Shown piece after piece: positions 23,140-35,448 of a DNA stretch of 64,000 bases. The DNA lies in assembly GCA_000729835.1 (NCBI GenBank), contig JFHB01000013.1:124001-188000 (forward strand). The letters run 5' to 3'. Each line of letters starts with the position of its first letter. Positions within the stretch are counted from its first letter, which is position 1. A program made the translations under genes and the position numbers. The DNA is from Atkinsonella hypoxylon. Taxonomy: Eukaryota > Ascomycota > Sordariomycetes > Hypocreales > Clavicipitaceae. The notes beneath the pieces were generated by a model. The model made no database searches and was not told where the DNA came from. It saw only the letters and a list, made by a program, of their open reading frames with translations.

Positions 23140-24157
23140 TGACCCGACTGCAAAGGATGGCCCGTTGGGCAGTTGTCATGGACCCTGTGGTTTTGCTATA
23201 ACTCTTGTCATGACAAAGGCCACAGCACTGACAGACGACAGCCCAGGCGCGATATGTTTTCTGGCGCAAAAGGCAAGTGAGCGGCCGATGCAAGTCGATC
23301 CGCGCGGCGCGTCTAGAAGAAGCAAGGCTGACGGCGAAACCATGAAGGGACCCGACCCCCACGCTGGAAGTGGAAGTGAATGCAGGGCGGCAGGCAGGCG
23401 GCAGGGTAGGCAGGGTCTTATTACCAGGATCACGTGGGTCAGTAACTGACCGGGCACTTGTCAGCCAACTGGCTGCGTCACATCGTGCACGCTTCCAGAG
23501 ACAATGCTCGGGTTAACCAGTTAAGTCGTTGCACGAAAGATCTGATACATTAAGACTAGACTGGACAAATATGGACAAAGTTGCAAGTCCGACCCTCTGT
23601 TGCCCAGGATGTCCTTTAGTTTAAATTCCTAGAATGCGATGGTGACAACGATGGACCCTATTATTAATAGGCACCTTGGCTTGGCACACTCTTGCCACAT
23701 GAAGGGGCCTAATCGAATCATAAATCTAGACTAAGGGAATAATAAACTCACAATGCAGAATCTAGTCGGTGAGCACATTGGCACTCATGTTCAGATCCTT
23801 TGTTATTTTCTCGCCATTGCTGCACAGTGCGCACGCCACCCAACACGGTGGTCGTAGGTTTTCTCACGTTCCTGGCTTAGGGTAGCGGATCATATAGACA
23901 CTGTATATAATATAATGCGACGGCACGCAAACTCCCGTAGCACCAACACATGGGACCAACACATGCGGAAATTATAAATAAATTGCGCATGCGGCATTCC
24001 ACTAACTACCAACACTACTAATACTCTCACTCGTCATAATCCATAATTGACATCGCGACATATCCCCCTCATCCACGGCGCATCTCGCCTCCTCCTTCCC
24101 ACGCGCACTCTTACCAGCACGACACCCGGGCGCCCACAACCTCCGCGTCTCACTACA
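23140..24157. other. Divergent promoter region, HDA2/3-like gene and rai1
   Basis: About 1 kb between two divergent starts. It is GC-rich on the left (about 23280-23420) and AT-rich on the right (about 23640-24000). No gene seen. Confidence 0.5.
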
Positions 24158-25918
24158 ATGACGGCCAACTTCCCCATACAGCCCATAGGCAGATTCTCAG
24201 GTCAAAGTCAGCCAGTCAAACGGCCAAAGGTAGCAAAAGACTTCAACCCCCCCACTCCCCTCCCCCCTCCCCTCACAGATATGTTCCCCATAGACTCCAG
24301 TCCAATGAACCCATCTCACATGTGAAGTAAAAACACTAGGAGTTTGCCTGTTTCTCCTACGACGAGAACCACCAGTTCCGACTAGATGACTCGTCCTTGA
24401 AGTATTACTATACACCACAACTAGGGGCCGATCTCTCCAAAGGATTCGACACTTTTCAAAAACTCGATGACTCAGGAGATGAGCATCTGGATAGTCTGTT
24501 GAAAACTATCATGGCGCATGAGAAAGAGACGGGGAAAAAGATTGATGCCAACGTCGTCACCTGGCGCGGGATGATGACAAAAGTAGGATTCCAAAGCTTC
24601 CAGATGATTTTTTCCTATTCGCGACAAAATAGGACTAAGTGAATACACGAATCTAGATTATGGCAGCTATATTCGAGCAGCAGGATGGGTAGGTCCCCGT
24701 AGTGCATTCATGGAGACACCGGCTGACAATGCACAAGTTTCGAGATGAATGCCACTTTGTATCAGGTACGTATACAGAGAATTTTCATCGCTCTTGTTGC
24801 ACCGGCTGACTGCTCGACAGGACTGCCTGTAAGCTCTCGCTCTTCATAAATCAGTCCAACCTCGTGCTGACTCACAACCACAGGTTCATTGAAGAAAACC
24901 ACGAATTCAAAGTCCAGTCAAGGCGTGATGAAAACCGCCGAGGGCCAAGACGTGGTCCTCCCCTCGAACTGATGCAGTACTGGGGTAAGATAATCTTTCC
25001 CTTTCATTCAGCAGCAAAACAATCAATTGATCTCATAGTGGTAATCTCACTCCCTCAGGCTATAAATTCGAAACGCTTTCCACCCTCCCTAAAACATGGC
25101 ACGAAACATCCAGGGAATACATCGAAAACCGCGAAAACCAAATCGTCAACAACAAAGAGCAGTACTGCTCCGTTGTACGCACCGGCATCGGCAGCACGAT
25201 CCTCTGCCTAGGAGGCGAAGTTGACGCCAGTACGTTCCTCACTCTTTGCCCTGTTCACCCCCCCTCCCCCCTCCCCCCCTCTGCTTGCGCATAGAGTACC
25301 AACAAACCGCACTAATCGTGACTCGTTTCGAAAAGTCTGGGATGCAAAGCCGCCCCCCGGCCAGCCCATCAACTGGGTTGAGCTGAAGACCTCCGCAGAG
25401 GTTCGTTCCGCCGGCGACCTGGACAACTTTCATCGCAAGCTCATGAAGTTCTGGATTCAATCATTCCTGCTTGGCGTCCCCAGGATCATAGTTGGCTTTC
25501 GCACGAGAGACGGCATCTTGGTCCAGGTTCAGGAAATTGAGACTCATAATATCCCGCAGACTGTGAATGCCAGGCAAGGTGCCCGCTGGAATGCAGACAT
25601 GTGTGTGAATTTTGCAGGAGAGTTTCTTGGCTGTAAGTCGTGTTTCTACTTTGGTGATGATTCATGCCTTATCTTTCATCCTCTATTGTGATCCGGTGCG
25701 TTTAAGCACTGCATAAGACTAATGCTAATTTGTGGCCAGGGCTGAGGAACACTATAATTGATGAGGGCGTATGGAGAATACGTCGACGAGGAGGATCGGA
25801 TGGCATCGATGTCTTCAAGGTGCATGAGACTGGGCACGGGGACGTCCTGTCAGAGGAGTTCAAGAACTGGAGGATTAAGCTTGCTCTTGGTCCAAGTCCT
25901 TCTGAGCCAACATCATAG
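24158..25918 (+). CDS. rai1: Rai1/DXO-family decapping nuclease
   Basis: Nuclear partner of the 5'-3' exonuclease Rat1/Xrn2. The family removes incomplete caps or pyrophosphate from RNA 5' ends for quality control. I read nine exons: 24158-24229, 24340-24582, 24657-24688, 24738-24765, 24821-24828, 24884-24984, 25059-25229, 25336-25632 and 25740-25918, giving 376 residues. The fifth exon is only 8 nt, and its removal would break the frame. Family motifs are present in order: FSYDENHQFRLDDSSLKYYY, GADLSKGFDTF, NVVTWRGMMTK, LCLGGEVDAIWD (metal-binding Glu and Asp), INWVELKTSAE (Glu and catalytic Lys), and KFWIQSFLLGVPRIIVGFR. The N-terminus FPIQPIGRFSGQSQPVKRP is the usual Rai1 start. The exons were chosen because together they restore an uninterrupted family alignment. 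Confidence 0.93.
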
Positions 25919-26573
25919 CAAGCCATCGAATGCATTTAAATCTTTATACTCACATACTCAGCTTCCGCGTCTTCAAGAGGAATATTACAGGAGCAACACT
26001 GTTGTGTGTCATCTTTGTTCCATTTTACTTCACACATAGTGGTACACTACCTAGATCTACCTATGGGAGACAAAATCGTATCTTACAAATTCATTCATAA
26101 TCCTAATGCCTCCTAACGCCAAGATCCAACGGAAGTCGCAGAAAGGAAGAGAAAATAACAGAATCCAACCAAAGCAGTTACAGTCCAAACATGTACGACG
26201 GCATGACTGTCCAAATCCTCCATGAGCATGCATTAACGGGAATAAAGGAGGAATGGCATGCAGACTTGCTCAAGACTTCATGACCGTAAGATGCAAAATC
26301 GTGTCGCTGAAGTCCTTGAACCAAACAAAACATGCTTTTTGCTCATCTACAATCAACAGATTGGTCTTCCAGAAACGGGCTATGCTGACGCGCTCCCTGA
26401 AAAATGGCACAATCAAGGGTATTTCATAATCAGATGTGGAAAACAGGCTGAGAAAACTCGACAGAAAAGACATAAAAAGTAAGCGACCAATTGCGAAGGA
26501 CCTTTCGAATGGACACTTCGGATCGGGTGGATTTCCCGTCTTGCTTGTCCGGTTACTTCAATTATGTGTGGTG
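25919..26573. other. Convergent 3' region
   Basis: Between the rai1 stop and the stop of the leftward kinase gene. It is moderately AT-rich, with no gene or repeat recognised. Confidence 0.5.
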
Positions 26574-28691
26574 TTATACAGCCGGCCATCTGATTCGGAG
26601 GTTATCTGACCATCGCTGGTAGAGCACATCAGAAAGCTGTTTGCAGTGCTCCATGCCACTTCGAGGATCGCGGCCGGGATATTTCTCTTCGAGTAGCGTA
26701 GACCGGTTCCTGTCCAACTCTTTGTCACCAAGGCTGGGCCTAGGGGACTCGGTTAGTCGTCGCCTGTGGCTTTTCAAGTGTGGATTGTTCGAACTGAGCA
26801 CCAATTTGGTGGGACTGGCCAAGGACGGCGCAGAGCTCTTGACAATGACCGTTCCCTGTGGTGTTCCATCATCTGGATGTTTCTGGACGAACTGCCGTAG
26901 CAATGAGGCGTTTAGCTTGTTATCCTGTGCCACGGAGGCCACAAGGTTGCTCATCAAATGGTAAGCCCCCTCTGGGTCTACTGCATCTAGTGCAGCAAAT
27001 GCATCAGATAATTTGCCTAGAGCCTCACGCTTCTGCATGGCTGATGTTTGTGCATGAAGCTCAGCCAATGTCGGCTCGATGGCTTTGTTGTACAATCTTC
27101 TGCCCATGATGGCTTCTTTTCCGTAGGGTTCAACAGGGGAAGCAATGCGTGGAGGGAGATTCTCATCACAAAACACATCACCAGGCGACGATGGTCGTCC
27201 GAGTTGGCCGCTCGTAGAACTATCAGAGGGTACACGTCGAAATAAACGCATAGTTGACCCTGAATTCCCGAAGGACATATCAGGCTGTAGAGGCTTCTTT
27301 GGTGCCACGGTGTGACGAGGTGATCCATTGGATCGAATAGAAATTGACTGGGCCACGGATGGAGTGCGACGAACAGTAGACCTGCGAACTGTTCCAGGGG
27401 CCGGCGAAGAAGGCCCTAATGGGCCATCGGTGATATCGAGCCTTCGTAAGCCTTCTTCTGTGGCCAGCATCGAGGAAGGCTTACGGTGTTTGACCGTTGG
27501 CCTCTTGGGTTGAACGATCGCGACTGACTTGACAGTGTCGAATACCCACTCCTGTTGGTCATCCTGTGGTGAAATAGTCTGCAGAGTTTCCTGATAATAT
27601 ATGGGATGTGTTTGATGATTCTGGTCTGCGTCCCACATTTGCCGCCGAGCAATGAGCTCTTGCAGAGCCTCCACCTTTCCTGCAGCTCGGATAAAACGAT
27701 GCTTCAAGAGGTCTTTTGCAGATGGTCTTTGCTCATAATCCTTGGTCAGACACTGAGCAACAAAATCCTTGAAATCTTTGCTAAAATCTCCCTCAAGTCT
27801 TGGAGGTGCGTTCTTCGGAATATGAAATAGCACTTTCATCGGATGAATATGGCACAGAGGGGGTTCACCATTGGCCATCTCCATGGCGGTGATGCCGAGA
27901 GACCAGATGTCTGCTTTAAAGCTGTAGCCGTCCTGTTGAATAACCTCAGGCGCCATCCAGAAGGGAGTCCCAACGAAGGTGTTGCGTTGCGATTTGATGT
28001 TGGTGAGTTGTGCTGCGACACCGAAGTCGGCCAACTTGACTTTGCCAGACTCCGAAAGTAGAACATTGGCTGCCTTGATATCTCGATGAATCTTGCCCTC
28101 GGTGTGCAGATACTGCATCCCCAGAAGAAGTTCGCGACAAATAATGGCTATGTGCGTCTCGCTAAAATTCGCAGGTTTCAACTAAAATCTCTTGGTTAGA
28201 CGAGCCAAAAAGCTTGCGGCATGGGCGTACAGAGAAGTTGAAAACTGTTGTTTCATAAGCTTACCAAGTCAAGACAGGAGCCGCCACCAAGGTATTCCAT
28301 AATAATCCACAGCTTATGACCACGAAGGAACGACCCCTTGTATTGGGTGACATATGGGCTAGCGCAGGTGCTTAAAACTGCAATTTCGGCTTGAATATCT
28401 TGAATATCGTCGTCGTTGGATTCCAAATCGATCTGTATTTGAGGGCGATTTGTTAGAAACACACATGCCTCGAGGTTTTGCGCAACACTGAACGTACATG
28501 TTTGATAGCAACAGTCTCGCCGGTAGCTTTTTCAATGCCTTTGTATACAACGCCGAAACTCCCACCTGTAGAGGCGAAATTGTCAGTCCACCGGTTTGTG
28601 GCTTACACTCGACGCTGACGCTGAAAATCGAGTACTTACGACCCAGCTCCTCCAACACCTGATAGTGTTCGGCAACGCCTTCGTCTGCCAT
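26574..28691 (-). CDS. Germinal-centre (Ste20-group) Ser/Thr protein kinase
   Basis: Four exons, 28691-28640, 28565-28498, 28432-28265 and 28181-26574, give 631 residues. The kinase domain starts almost at the N-terminus and has every key motif: GRGSFGVVYKG (nucleotide loop), VAIKH (ATP-contacting Lys), HRDIKAANVLLS (catalytic loop), DFGVAA (metal-binding Asp), GTPFWMAPEVI (Ste20-type activation segment) and DIWSLGITAMEMANGEPP. The N-terminal kinase with a long, Ser/Pro-rich C-terminal tail is GCK-like, not PAK-like, since no CRIB or PH domain is seen. Fungal relatives act in septation and polarity networks (Sid1/SepL, Mst-1, Nak1). Which of these it matches cannot be settled without a tree. 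The final exon starts in frame after a TTTTAG acceptor. Confidence 0.92.
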
Positions 28692-29460
28692 TTTCGTCTT
28701 TTATATCAAGTGGAGTGTCGTTTCGGTGGGTACTCCAAGCCCGGCGTTCTCGTAAGGAGACCTGGCGAGTGCGGAAGCGCCTTGCGAGCAAAATTGAATA
28801 GTTGCCACTAGAGTGATCGCGCGAAGATGAAGAATTTATCGTCGAAATCGAGTAACAAGAGGGAAAGATGAGGGACGCGAACCAGGTCGCACGGCCAAAT
28901 AGTGATAGCTATTACTGGTTATTTAAGCCAGGGTGATAACCCAGCTCGCTTTAACGTCGGTCGCTGGTTGTCTGGGACAGCAGAGGCAGGGTGTCGAGCT
29001 GGGGCCGTGACTTTTGTTTACAAATCTCCTGATTTGGATAGCTATGACGGGGGTGGGAGGGCTTGGTTCGCTGGTGGGGTATCGACTGCCCAGGGTAAAA
29101 GATTGATAGATTATGCAGCCAGGGTATAACAATGGGAGAATAATAAGGCTGCGTTTTCGTCGTCTTTCTTCTTCATCGTGGGATGTACTGACTTGGTGTT
29201 GACGATGGGAAGAGACAAAGAGGATAGCGGCAAAGCAAACGGGTGTTGTGTCAACCACATATGTGGTCAATCAATTGGCCGATGCAAGAGAATGTCAACG
29301 GGTGTGTGGTGCTTGTGTTGGGTCTGGTCTGGTTGGGTTGGACTGGGCTGGGCCGGGGTGCGCGCCAGCTGGTGTCACTCATGCGTCAGCTGGTGCTGGT
29401 GCGGTACCATGGACCGACAACGTAACGGCAGTGGAGCATGGTCTGGTGGCAATGGAAATG

Positions 29461-29522
29461 AAGATGGAGATGGAGATGGAGGTGGAGATGGAGATGGAGA
29501 TGGAGATGGAGATGGAGATGGA
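29461..29522. repeat. Hexanucleotide GGAGAT microsatellite
   Basis: About ten near-perfect copies of a 6-bp unit, with one GGAGGT variant. It lies between divergent genes and is likely polymorphic between strains. Confidence 0.9.
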
Positions 29523-29774
29523 ATGGAACATGTATTCCGTATTAGACGCCAAGTCGTCACCACAGCGGCCAGGCAGGGTTGGTCAGCTGCAGCTGCCCCT
29601 GACAGCACAGCACGCACGTTCTTCATCACACCTTGGTGCAGCAAGCGCGGCTGCACGCTAGTCGCGGTGCTGATTGAAAGAAGCCGTCAATCAATACGCT
29701 GTTGTGCGCTATACGCTGTCGTTCTGGTACAGCAACACGCTATTTGGACCAGTGGCGCTAGTGCAGCCAGACAA

Positions 29775-29799
29775 TTTGCGGCTTTGCGGCTTTGCGGCT
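29775..29799. repeat. Short TTTGCGGC tandem repeat
   Basis: Three adjacent copies of an 8-bp TTTGCGGC unit. Minor intergenic simple repeat. Confidence 0.7.
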
Positions 29800-29918
29800 C
29801 TAACACGGCCAGGGTTGTGGCTGGACAGCCAACTTCAAGGGTGAAAGTGAAATTGTCCCGTCGTTGTTGTGGCAACCATCACCCCTCTGTTTTGCAACGG
29901 CCCGGATTCAACGTCAGG

Positions 29919-29965
29919 CCAAGCCCAAGCCCAAGCCCATGAGCCCATGAGCCCATGAGCCCATG
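29919..29965. repeat. AAGCCC then GCCCATGA tandem repeats
   Basis: Three 6-bp AAGCCC copies pass directly into three to four 8-bp GCCCATGA copies. This suggests slippage growth of two related units. Confidence 0.8.
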
Positions 29966-30544
29966 CTGCCATGCAACATTGCAACATCCTCCGGTGACAC
30001 TGCTCGCCGTTGCCATGCTGCAAGGTTTCCGGCTGCTCAATTGAACGCTGATGACCGAAGCCAAAGGTTTGCCCAGACACAGGCCTCGGCAAGGATTGCA
30101 TCTTGTGTCAAAAGATCATCCTCACCTTGTCAACTCGTCACTTTCCTACTTCGAGACGTGTGCATTCCACGCGATCCTGCCTTTTTACGTTCCCGTCGTT
30201 GCGGTCCGACAAGCACCTCGAGGTCGTCTGAGCTGACCGCAGGCGTTGAGCATTAATGATATCCGAGCTTTGACAGAGGCTGACAATGATCGCCTTTTGA
30301 TGGCTCTTCCCAAACGTTCTCTGGTCCAAAACACACGATCCGTGCTATTCTGACGAGCCTTGATCCCCTGAGAACACGCTTCAGCCACCTCAGTCCTACA
30401 GTGCGATATCGCGACTGGATCGCGAAAAGACTTAGCATTTATTTCATCCAAGTTCCTTTGGCCCATATCCTGCAGCGAGCCCGCTCTATCATCTTCTGCT
30501 CCGTCTTTCCAGCTTTCGTCAATTCGTCTGCATCGGCCATCAAC

Positions 30545-33500
30545 ATGGTGCCAGCACCGCTGGCGCTCCCAGCACGCTTTCCCTGCTGGTGTAGAGCCGT
30601 CTACTCATGGGGAGGAGAAGTATGCTTATTGTTGTGTCTCTATCCTTTTCACCATCTTTCCCAACTTGTACATTTTCCTGTTCGATAATGGACACTAACA
30701 AGCCCTATAGTCGAAGCGAGATTTGGGATTTATTGAAGGAGACCTGATCGAATGTCTTAACGCTGGAGACGGGTCATGGTGGGTTGGTCGGCTTTATCGA
30801 GATCGGAGAACAGTTGGCTCCTTTCCATCCAACTTTGTGGAGGTTCTTCCTGAGAATTTTAGACCCATGACTAGATCAGCCAGTCCGGTGCCGGGACGCA
30901 ATACTTCTAGCCCCAAGAACATGCCCGCAAAATCAAAAACGTTCCGCAAACCGTTCGAGGCTTATGCAAAAGCTCCCCATTACACAACCGCGAAAACACC
31001 CACATCATATCGCGATCCTCCTGCCGCAGCTCCAGCACCAGTCCCGGCTCCTACACCCAGGCCCGCCCAACAACGACCGCGAGAGAACTCTGTCAATTCT
31101 TTCCACAGATCGGTTCATGACACAATTGAGAGGGTGCCTTCGCCTGTAGCAGTCCATGGCTATGGTTCCCGAGCCCCGTCTCCTGCCCCGTCGCCCGCCT
31201 ACTTTATGAATCAAAGGAGCACCCCTGATAGAGACTCTGTGGCACCTCCGCCGCCGCCACCTCATCGACACATTGGTGGATCATCTCTTGATTTGTCACG
31301 GCAAACCTCGAACGCTTCATTTCGCCCATATTCGCCAGCGGTCGTGTCACGGCATGGGTCAAGCGCTTCTTCTCATCATCCGCATCAGACACCCATGCAG
31401 TCGTCATATGCAACTTACGACGATAAGGAATATCAGCGCGAACTAGATGGGAAACTCACACCGATAGATAGATCCCCTCGGCAAACGGCGGCCGACGAAT
31501 TGCACATGACGCCATCCCCGCTGCGAGAGGCCATGGATAGTGTAATGGAGCAGTTAGATCAGCTTGACGGCCTTGGGAGTAGTTGGGACGGGGATCAACA
31601 GCAAGAGGGTGAACAGGAAGAGATGCCCATTGACCCTTGGGCTCCTGAATCTTTCAATGTAGTGGCTCAAAAATCAAGACGAAGAGATGTGGAACGTTCC
31701 AGACCATTGACTTCTTTGGGCTTGTCCCACCCCGACGAAGGTTACGAGACGTGGAGCGGAGGATCATCCCAGGAAGCCTCTTATCAGAATGGTCACCGCG
31801 CGAGTAAACAAGACTTACCAGAGCTGAGTAACTATGTTCAACGTATGGAGAAGAGATTACGGACCATGCATCAACACAGCGCGAGCGCGTCAGTTGCAAT
31901 CGACATCGACCTGGACACGCATCACAATGATATGCCACCTCCTCCACCTCCCAAAGGTGAATTGTACCAACGTCCAAAATCATCTGCTGGTGAGCCTGGG
32001 AACCACCCGAGACAATTGAGAACACAAAAATCAGCGTACGAGATTGGTAGAAATAATGCTGGTGGCGGTAGCATCGGCAGAACATTAACCACGAGGACCA
32101 ACACTACAAATGCATCGTCTGGAAATCAAAGTAACACGAGTTCCTCGACGCAAAGCAGTGGCAGGACTCTCTGGAGTGGCGTTTCTGCCGGTGGCTTCAG
32201 TTCAACTAGTGCTGGAAGTATGGCGCGGCAACAGCTCCGTAGCCAAAGCGCTATGGACACTCGTCCTGCGGAACTGGAACGCCCCGACTCTCCTTTCACA
32301 GGCGTGACTTATCACAGTAGTCATGCGAGCAGTGTGGCCGCCGGTACGGCAAGAGCTCAAACCGGATTAGAGGATGATCTGACTGGAGGTCTTGGAGGAT
32401 TGGTCCAACCGAAAGCACCGAAAGCACCAAAGCGAAACATTTTCAAAAAGATCTTCGACTCTGCCAAGACAGGCGTAGCAAGCAACAGGGGTAGCTTTGC
32501 CGCAGGATCAATACCAGGAACGGGTTCTGTTCGGTCATCACCATTCAATCGCCCGAGACCTTTGGGGACGTCTTCTGGCATGGGTTCAAGAATGACGGCC
32601 GTTGGTGGCACTGAGTACGGATCAGATGCGGCTCGTGAGATGGGTCTGTCTAACGGCAGCAGTGTCGACTGGGTTCAGGTTCGTCGTGATGTCAACCGGT
32701 CGAATTCCTTGAGCAAAGCAGAGAGGAATGAACGCCAAGACCGCTGTCGGACACTCGATCACCCAGTTCTTAACCCGGTTGATGAGCTCTATGAGGGAAT
32801 CGAAGGGGATGAAGGGGCTGACGGTAACCCTGTGCGAGACGTCTTAAACTATCAGTCTATCAATTTCAGCCAGGTCGACAAAAATTCACGCTTCATTGGG
32901 GATCCACCACCTATGACAACCGCAATTCAGCTGGCGACAACGTATGTCTGTCGACCCTATCGAAGCGACGTGCAACGACTGAGAGCCATCTTCACGTGGG
33001 TATCTGAAAAGATCTGCTGGGAAGAAGACTACGAGGGAGAAGTGGACACACGCCGCGTCATTCAGTCCAAACGCGCCTGCGCTGAGGAGTATGCTGTGCT
33101 TGTCATGGAGATGTGCGCTGCTGTCGGGCTCGAGTGCGAAATTGTCAGAGGCTATCTGAAGACCCCAGGTGATATTCCTGATTTGAATTTAGTGCCGAGG
33201 TCAAATCATTGGTGGAATGCTGTTATTGTTGACAATGAATGGCGAATAATCGATTGCTGTCTAGCCAGTCCTTCGAACCCTAAACGTGGCCAATATTCGA
33301 GCACTAACGGTCCGACTGCAGACTTTTGGTGGTTCTTGGCCCGGCCAACAGAGGTTTGCTGGACCCATGTGCCTGAACACCACGATCAACAGCACATCGT
33401 GCCACCTGTTGCCCACGAAATTCTGTTGAATCTCCCTTGCACCTGCCCTGCTTTCTTCCGCAACGAGATCGAGATGGTAGACTATAACACGGCTTTGATA

Positions 33501-34355
33501 AGAATTGAGGACTTAGAGATGGTTCACATCAAGCTCAATGTCCCAGCTGACGTGGAAATCGCCGCAGAGGTCGAGGTTCGCGCTTATACACGAGACGCTG
33601 ATGGTGATGTCTTCGAAAGTGGAGATATCGTCAAGAAACGCGCCCTGGCCCAAGCAGAGTGGTACAACGGCATAAAGCGATATAAAATCAAAGCGCTGCT
33701 GCCAGGGGACGAAGGGCAGGGAACGCTCAAGGTGTACGCAGGTAAACGTGGATTGATGCACAGTATCAAAGACATTCCTCATCCTCTAGCATTTGCGTTA
33801 CCAATCGTGCACACCGGGGAGAATCCGCCGTACGAGTTTTTGACTCGACATCCTACACCACATGCACAGCGGCACGACATATACGTGGTTCAACCTCAGT
33901 GTCAGAGACTGGCACTCAATAATACCTTTGTCTTCGCCGTTAGACAACACCCAAGTACGCTTGTGTCTGGATCCAACTCTGCTTTGACCCCAGCATCGAA
34001 TCCGGGTAGAACAAGCCCCAGTCCATTTGCACGACCCAGCTCAGCCATGAGCATGCATGCATCTAGCGCCAGCGGATCGAATCCAAGCTCTGCGAGTGGC
34101 ACAGTGGCCGGAAAGAAGCCCGCCAAGTTGGCCATTCAGACGCCAGGAGGAAAGATTCTTCGTCTTATGAGGAAAGAGGATCGAAAAGGTATCGCCGTCG
34201 GTGGAAAGAGTTTATTACATGGCGAAGATGTTAGTGATGGGGGCACGTGGGAAACCATCATCAAATGCTCCGAACGAGGCGTCTGGAGAGGTTTGGTTCT
34301 GGCCGATAGGACAGCGAGATGGTGCGTCTTTGCCGAATGGGTGTGTGTGGGCTGA
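30545..34355 (+). CDS. cyk3: Cyk3-type cytokinesis protein: SH3 plus transglutaminase-like domain
   Basis: Acts at the contractile ring/septum, coupling ring constriction to septum synthesis. Exons 30545-30619 and 30711-34355 give 1,239 residues. The intron has a GTATGC donor, CACTAAC branch and CTATAG acceptor, and splits the SH3 domain. After splicing, the SH3 reads RAVYSWGGE, then DLGFIEGDLIECLNAGDGSW and GSFPSNFVEVL near residues 18-75. Residues about 80-740 are Pro/Ser-rich, with PPPPPP tracts (for example near 31245 and 31938) that could bind other SH3 proteins. A transglutaminase-like domain lies near residues 770-880 (AEEYAVLVMEMCAAVGLECE and NHWWNAVIVDNEWRIIDCC). The position of the catalytic Cys appears to be Ala, while His and Asp are kept. 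Fission-yeast Cyk3 is likewise described as lacking the catalytic Cys. Confidence 0.9.
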
Positions 34356-35448
34356 CGATGGCAGCCAGGGAAGTTGAAGCTAGACGGTTATTCGCATGAA
34401 GGGGTTATTTTTTGACACATTATCAAGCATAATGGGTTTTGTTCCTTCTTTTTTTTGTTCTCCCCCCAGAGCCTTTGTAGCACTCGAATCTCGCTATAGC
34501 AATGGGGAGCGATGTGGGCGTAATTGATGGCGTTGGTGAGTTTGGTTTTGAGCCTTTGGGCAAGCAACATGCATGCATCTTTGATCCTTTCTTCTTGAGA
34601 TTTATTTGTCATGAAGAAGGAATATTTCGGGACAATCGGTGTTTGGACAGACTGTAGATTGTTTTGTATTATACCTACATACCTATAGAATTTCCGAGGA
34701 ATAGTTCTGGATTTCTAGAACGAGTGTAAATTCATCCATGGTGCGACAATTAATGGTGGTCGCAACTTGCAGAATGACCTCGTTGATAAAGGCAGCTCGA
34801 ACAAGGACTGAATTTTGAATGCCATGCACTGTTTAAGAAGTTCAGACCAAGATTCTGCAACCTTGTCGGATAACGAGAAGCCCGCTCCACTCGATCCACG
34901 CCAGACCGGACCTCCTACCGCAGTCAAGGTCAATCCGCACTCCATGGATGCAGCTAAACCCTGTCGGGATGGGACATGGGACAAGGACATGGACAACCTC
35001 CAACGACGCCCCATCCTCCCCGCGCAAACCACGACGCGACCGCTTTCCGCCCTCAATATCCATCGCTTGCTTCTTCATGGCCGCCCCGTTTCTAAGCGAC
35101 AGATCTCGTCACGATACATCAGAGCCTGAGGCACGCGCTGGTGCCGCTGATTCTGCGCTGGACACGTTCGCGACAAGTCCAGAACCAACCACGACGAAAC
35201 TCGACGGGCGACTAGCATATTCGAAGCTGCTTTGATAGGCATCCCGTGTCTCATATTGCAATTCGACTCTTTATTTGCTGTCGCCTACCTTCGATCGTTC
35301 ACGTTCACGTCCACGTCCCGTCTCAGACTCGCTCGCTGTTTGCTGTCGACACCTTGCTTCGTCTCGGGGATCCCTGGCTGAATCCAATCACGCACACCCA
35401 CAGCAATAGTTCGACTCAGGTTGGGAGTCTGATGCAGACACGGCGGAT
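34356..35448. other. Intergenic between cyk3 and scc4
   Basis: 3' region of cyk3 and promoter/leader of scc4, both on the forward strand. Small open frames at about 34815-35240 show no family features. Confidence 0.5.

Larger units (their letters stand above)
28692..30544. other. Divergent intergenic region with several simple repeats
   Basis: About 1.85 kb between the leftward kinase gene and rightward cyk3. It holds a GGAGAT hexamer array, an AGCCCA/GCCCATGA array and a short TTTGCGGC array. Open frames through the repeats (for example 29178-29942, forward) are low-complexity artefacts. Confidence 0.6.

Noticed and set aside
29178..29942. 254-codon forward open frame
   Set aside because: Driven by the GGAGAT microsatellite and Trp/Gly-rich low-complexity sequence; no domain.
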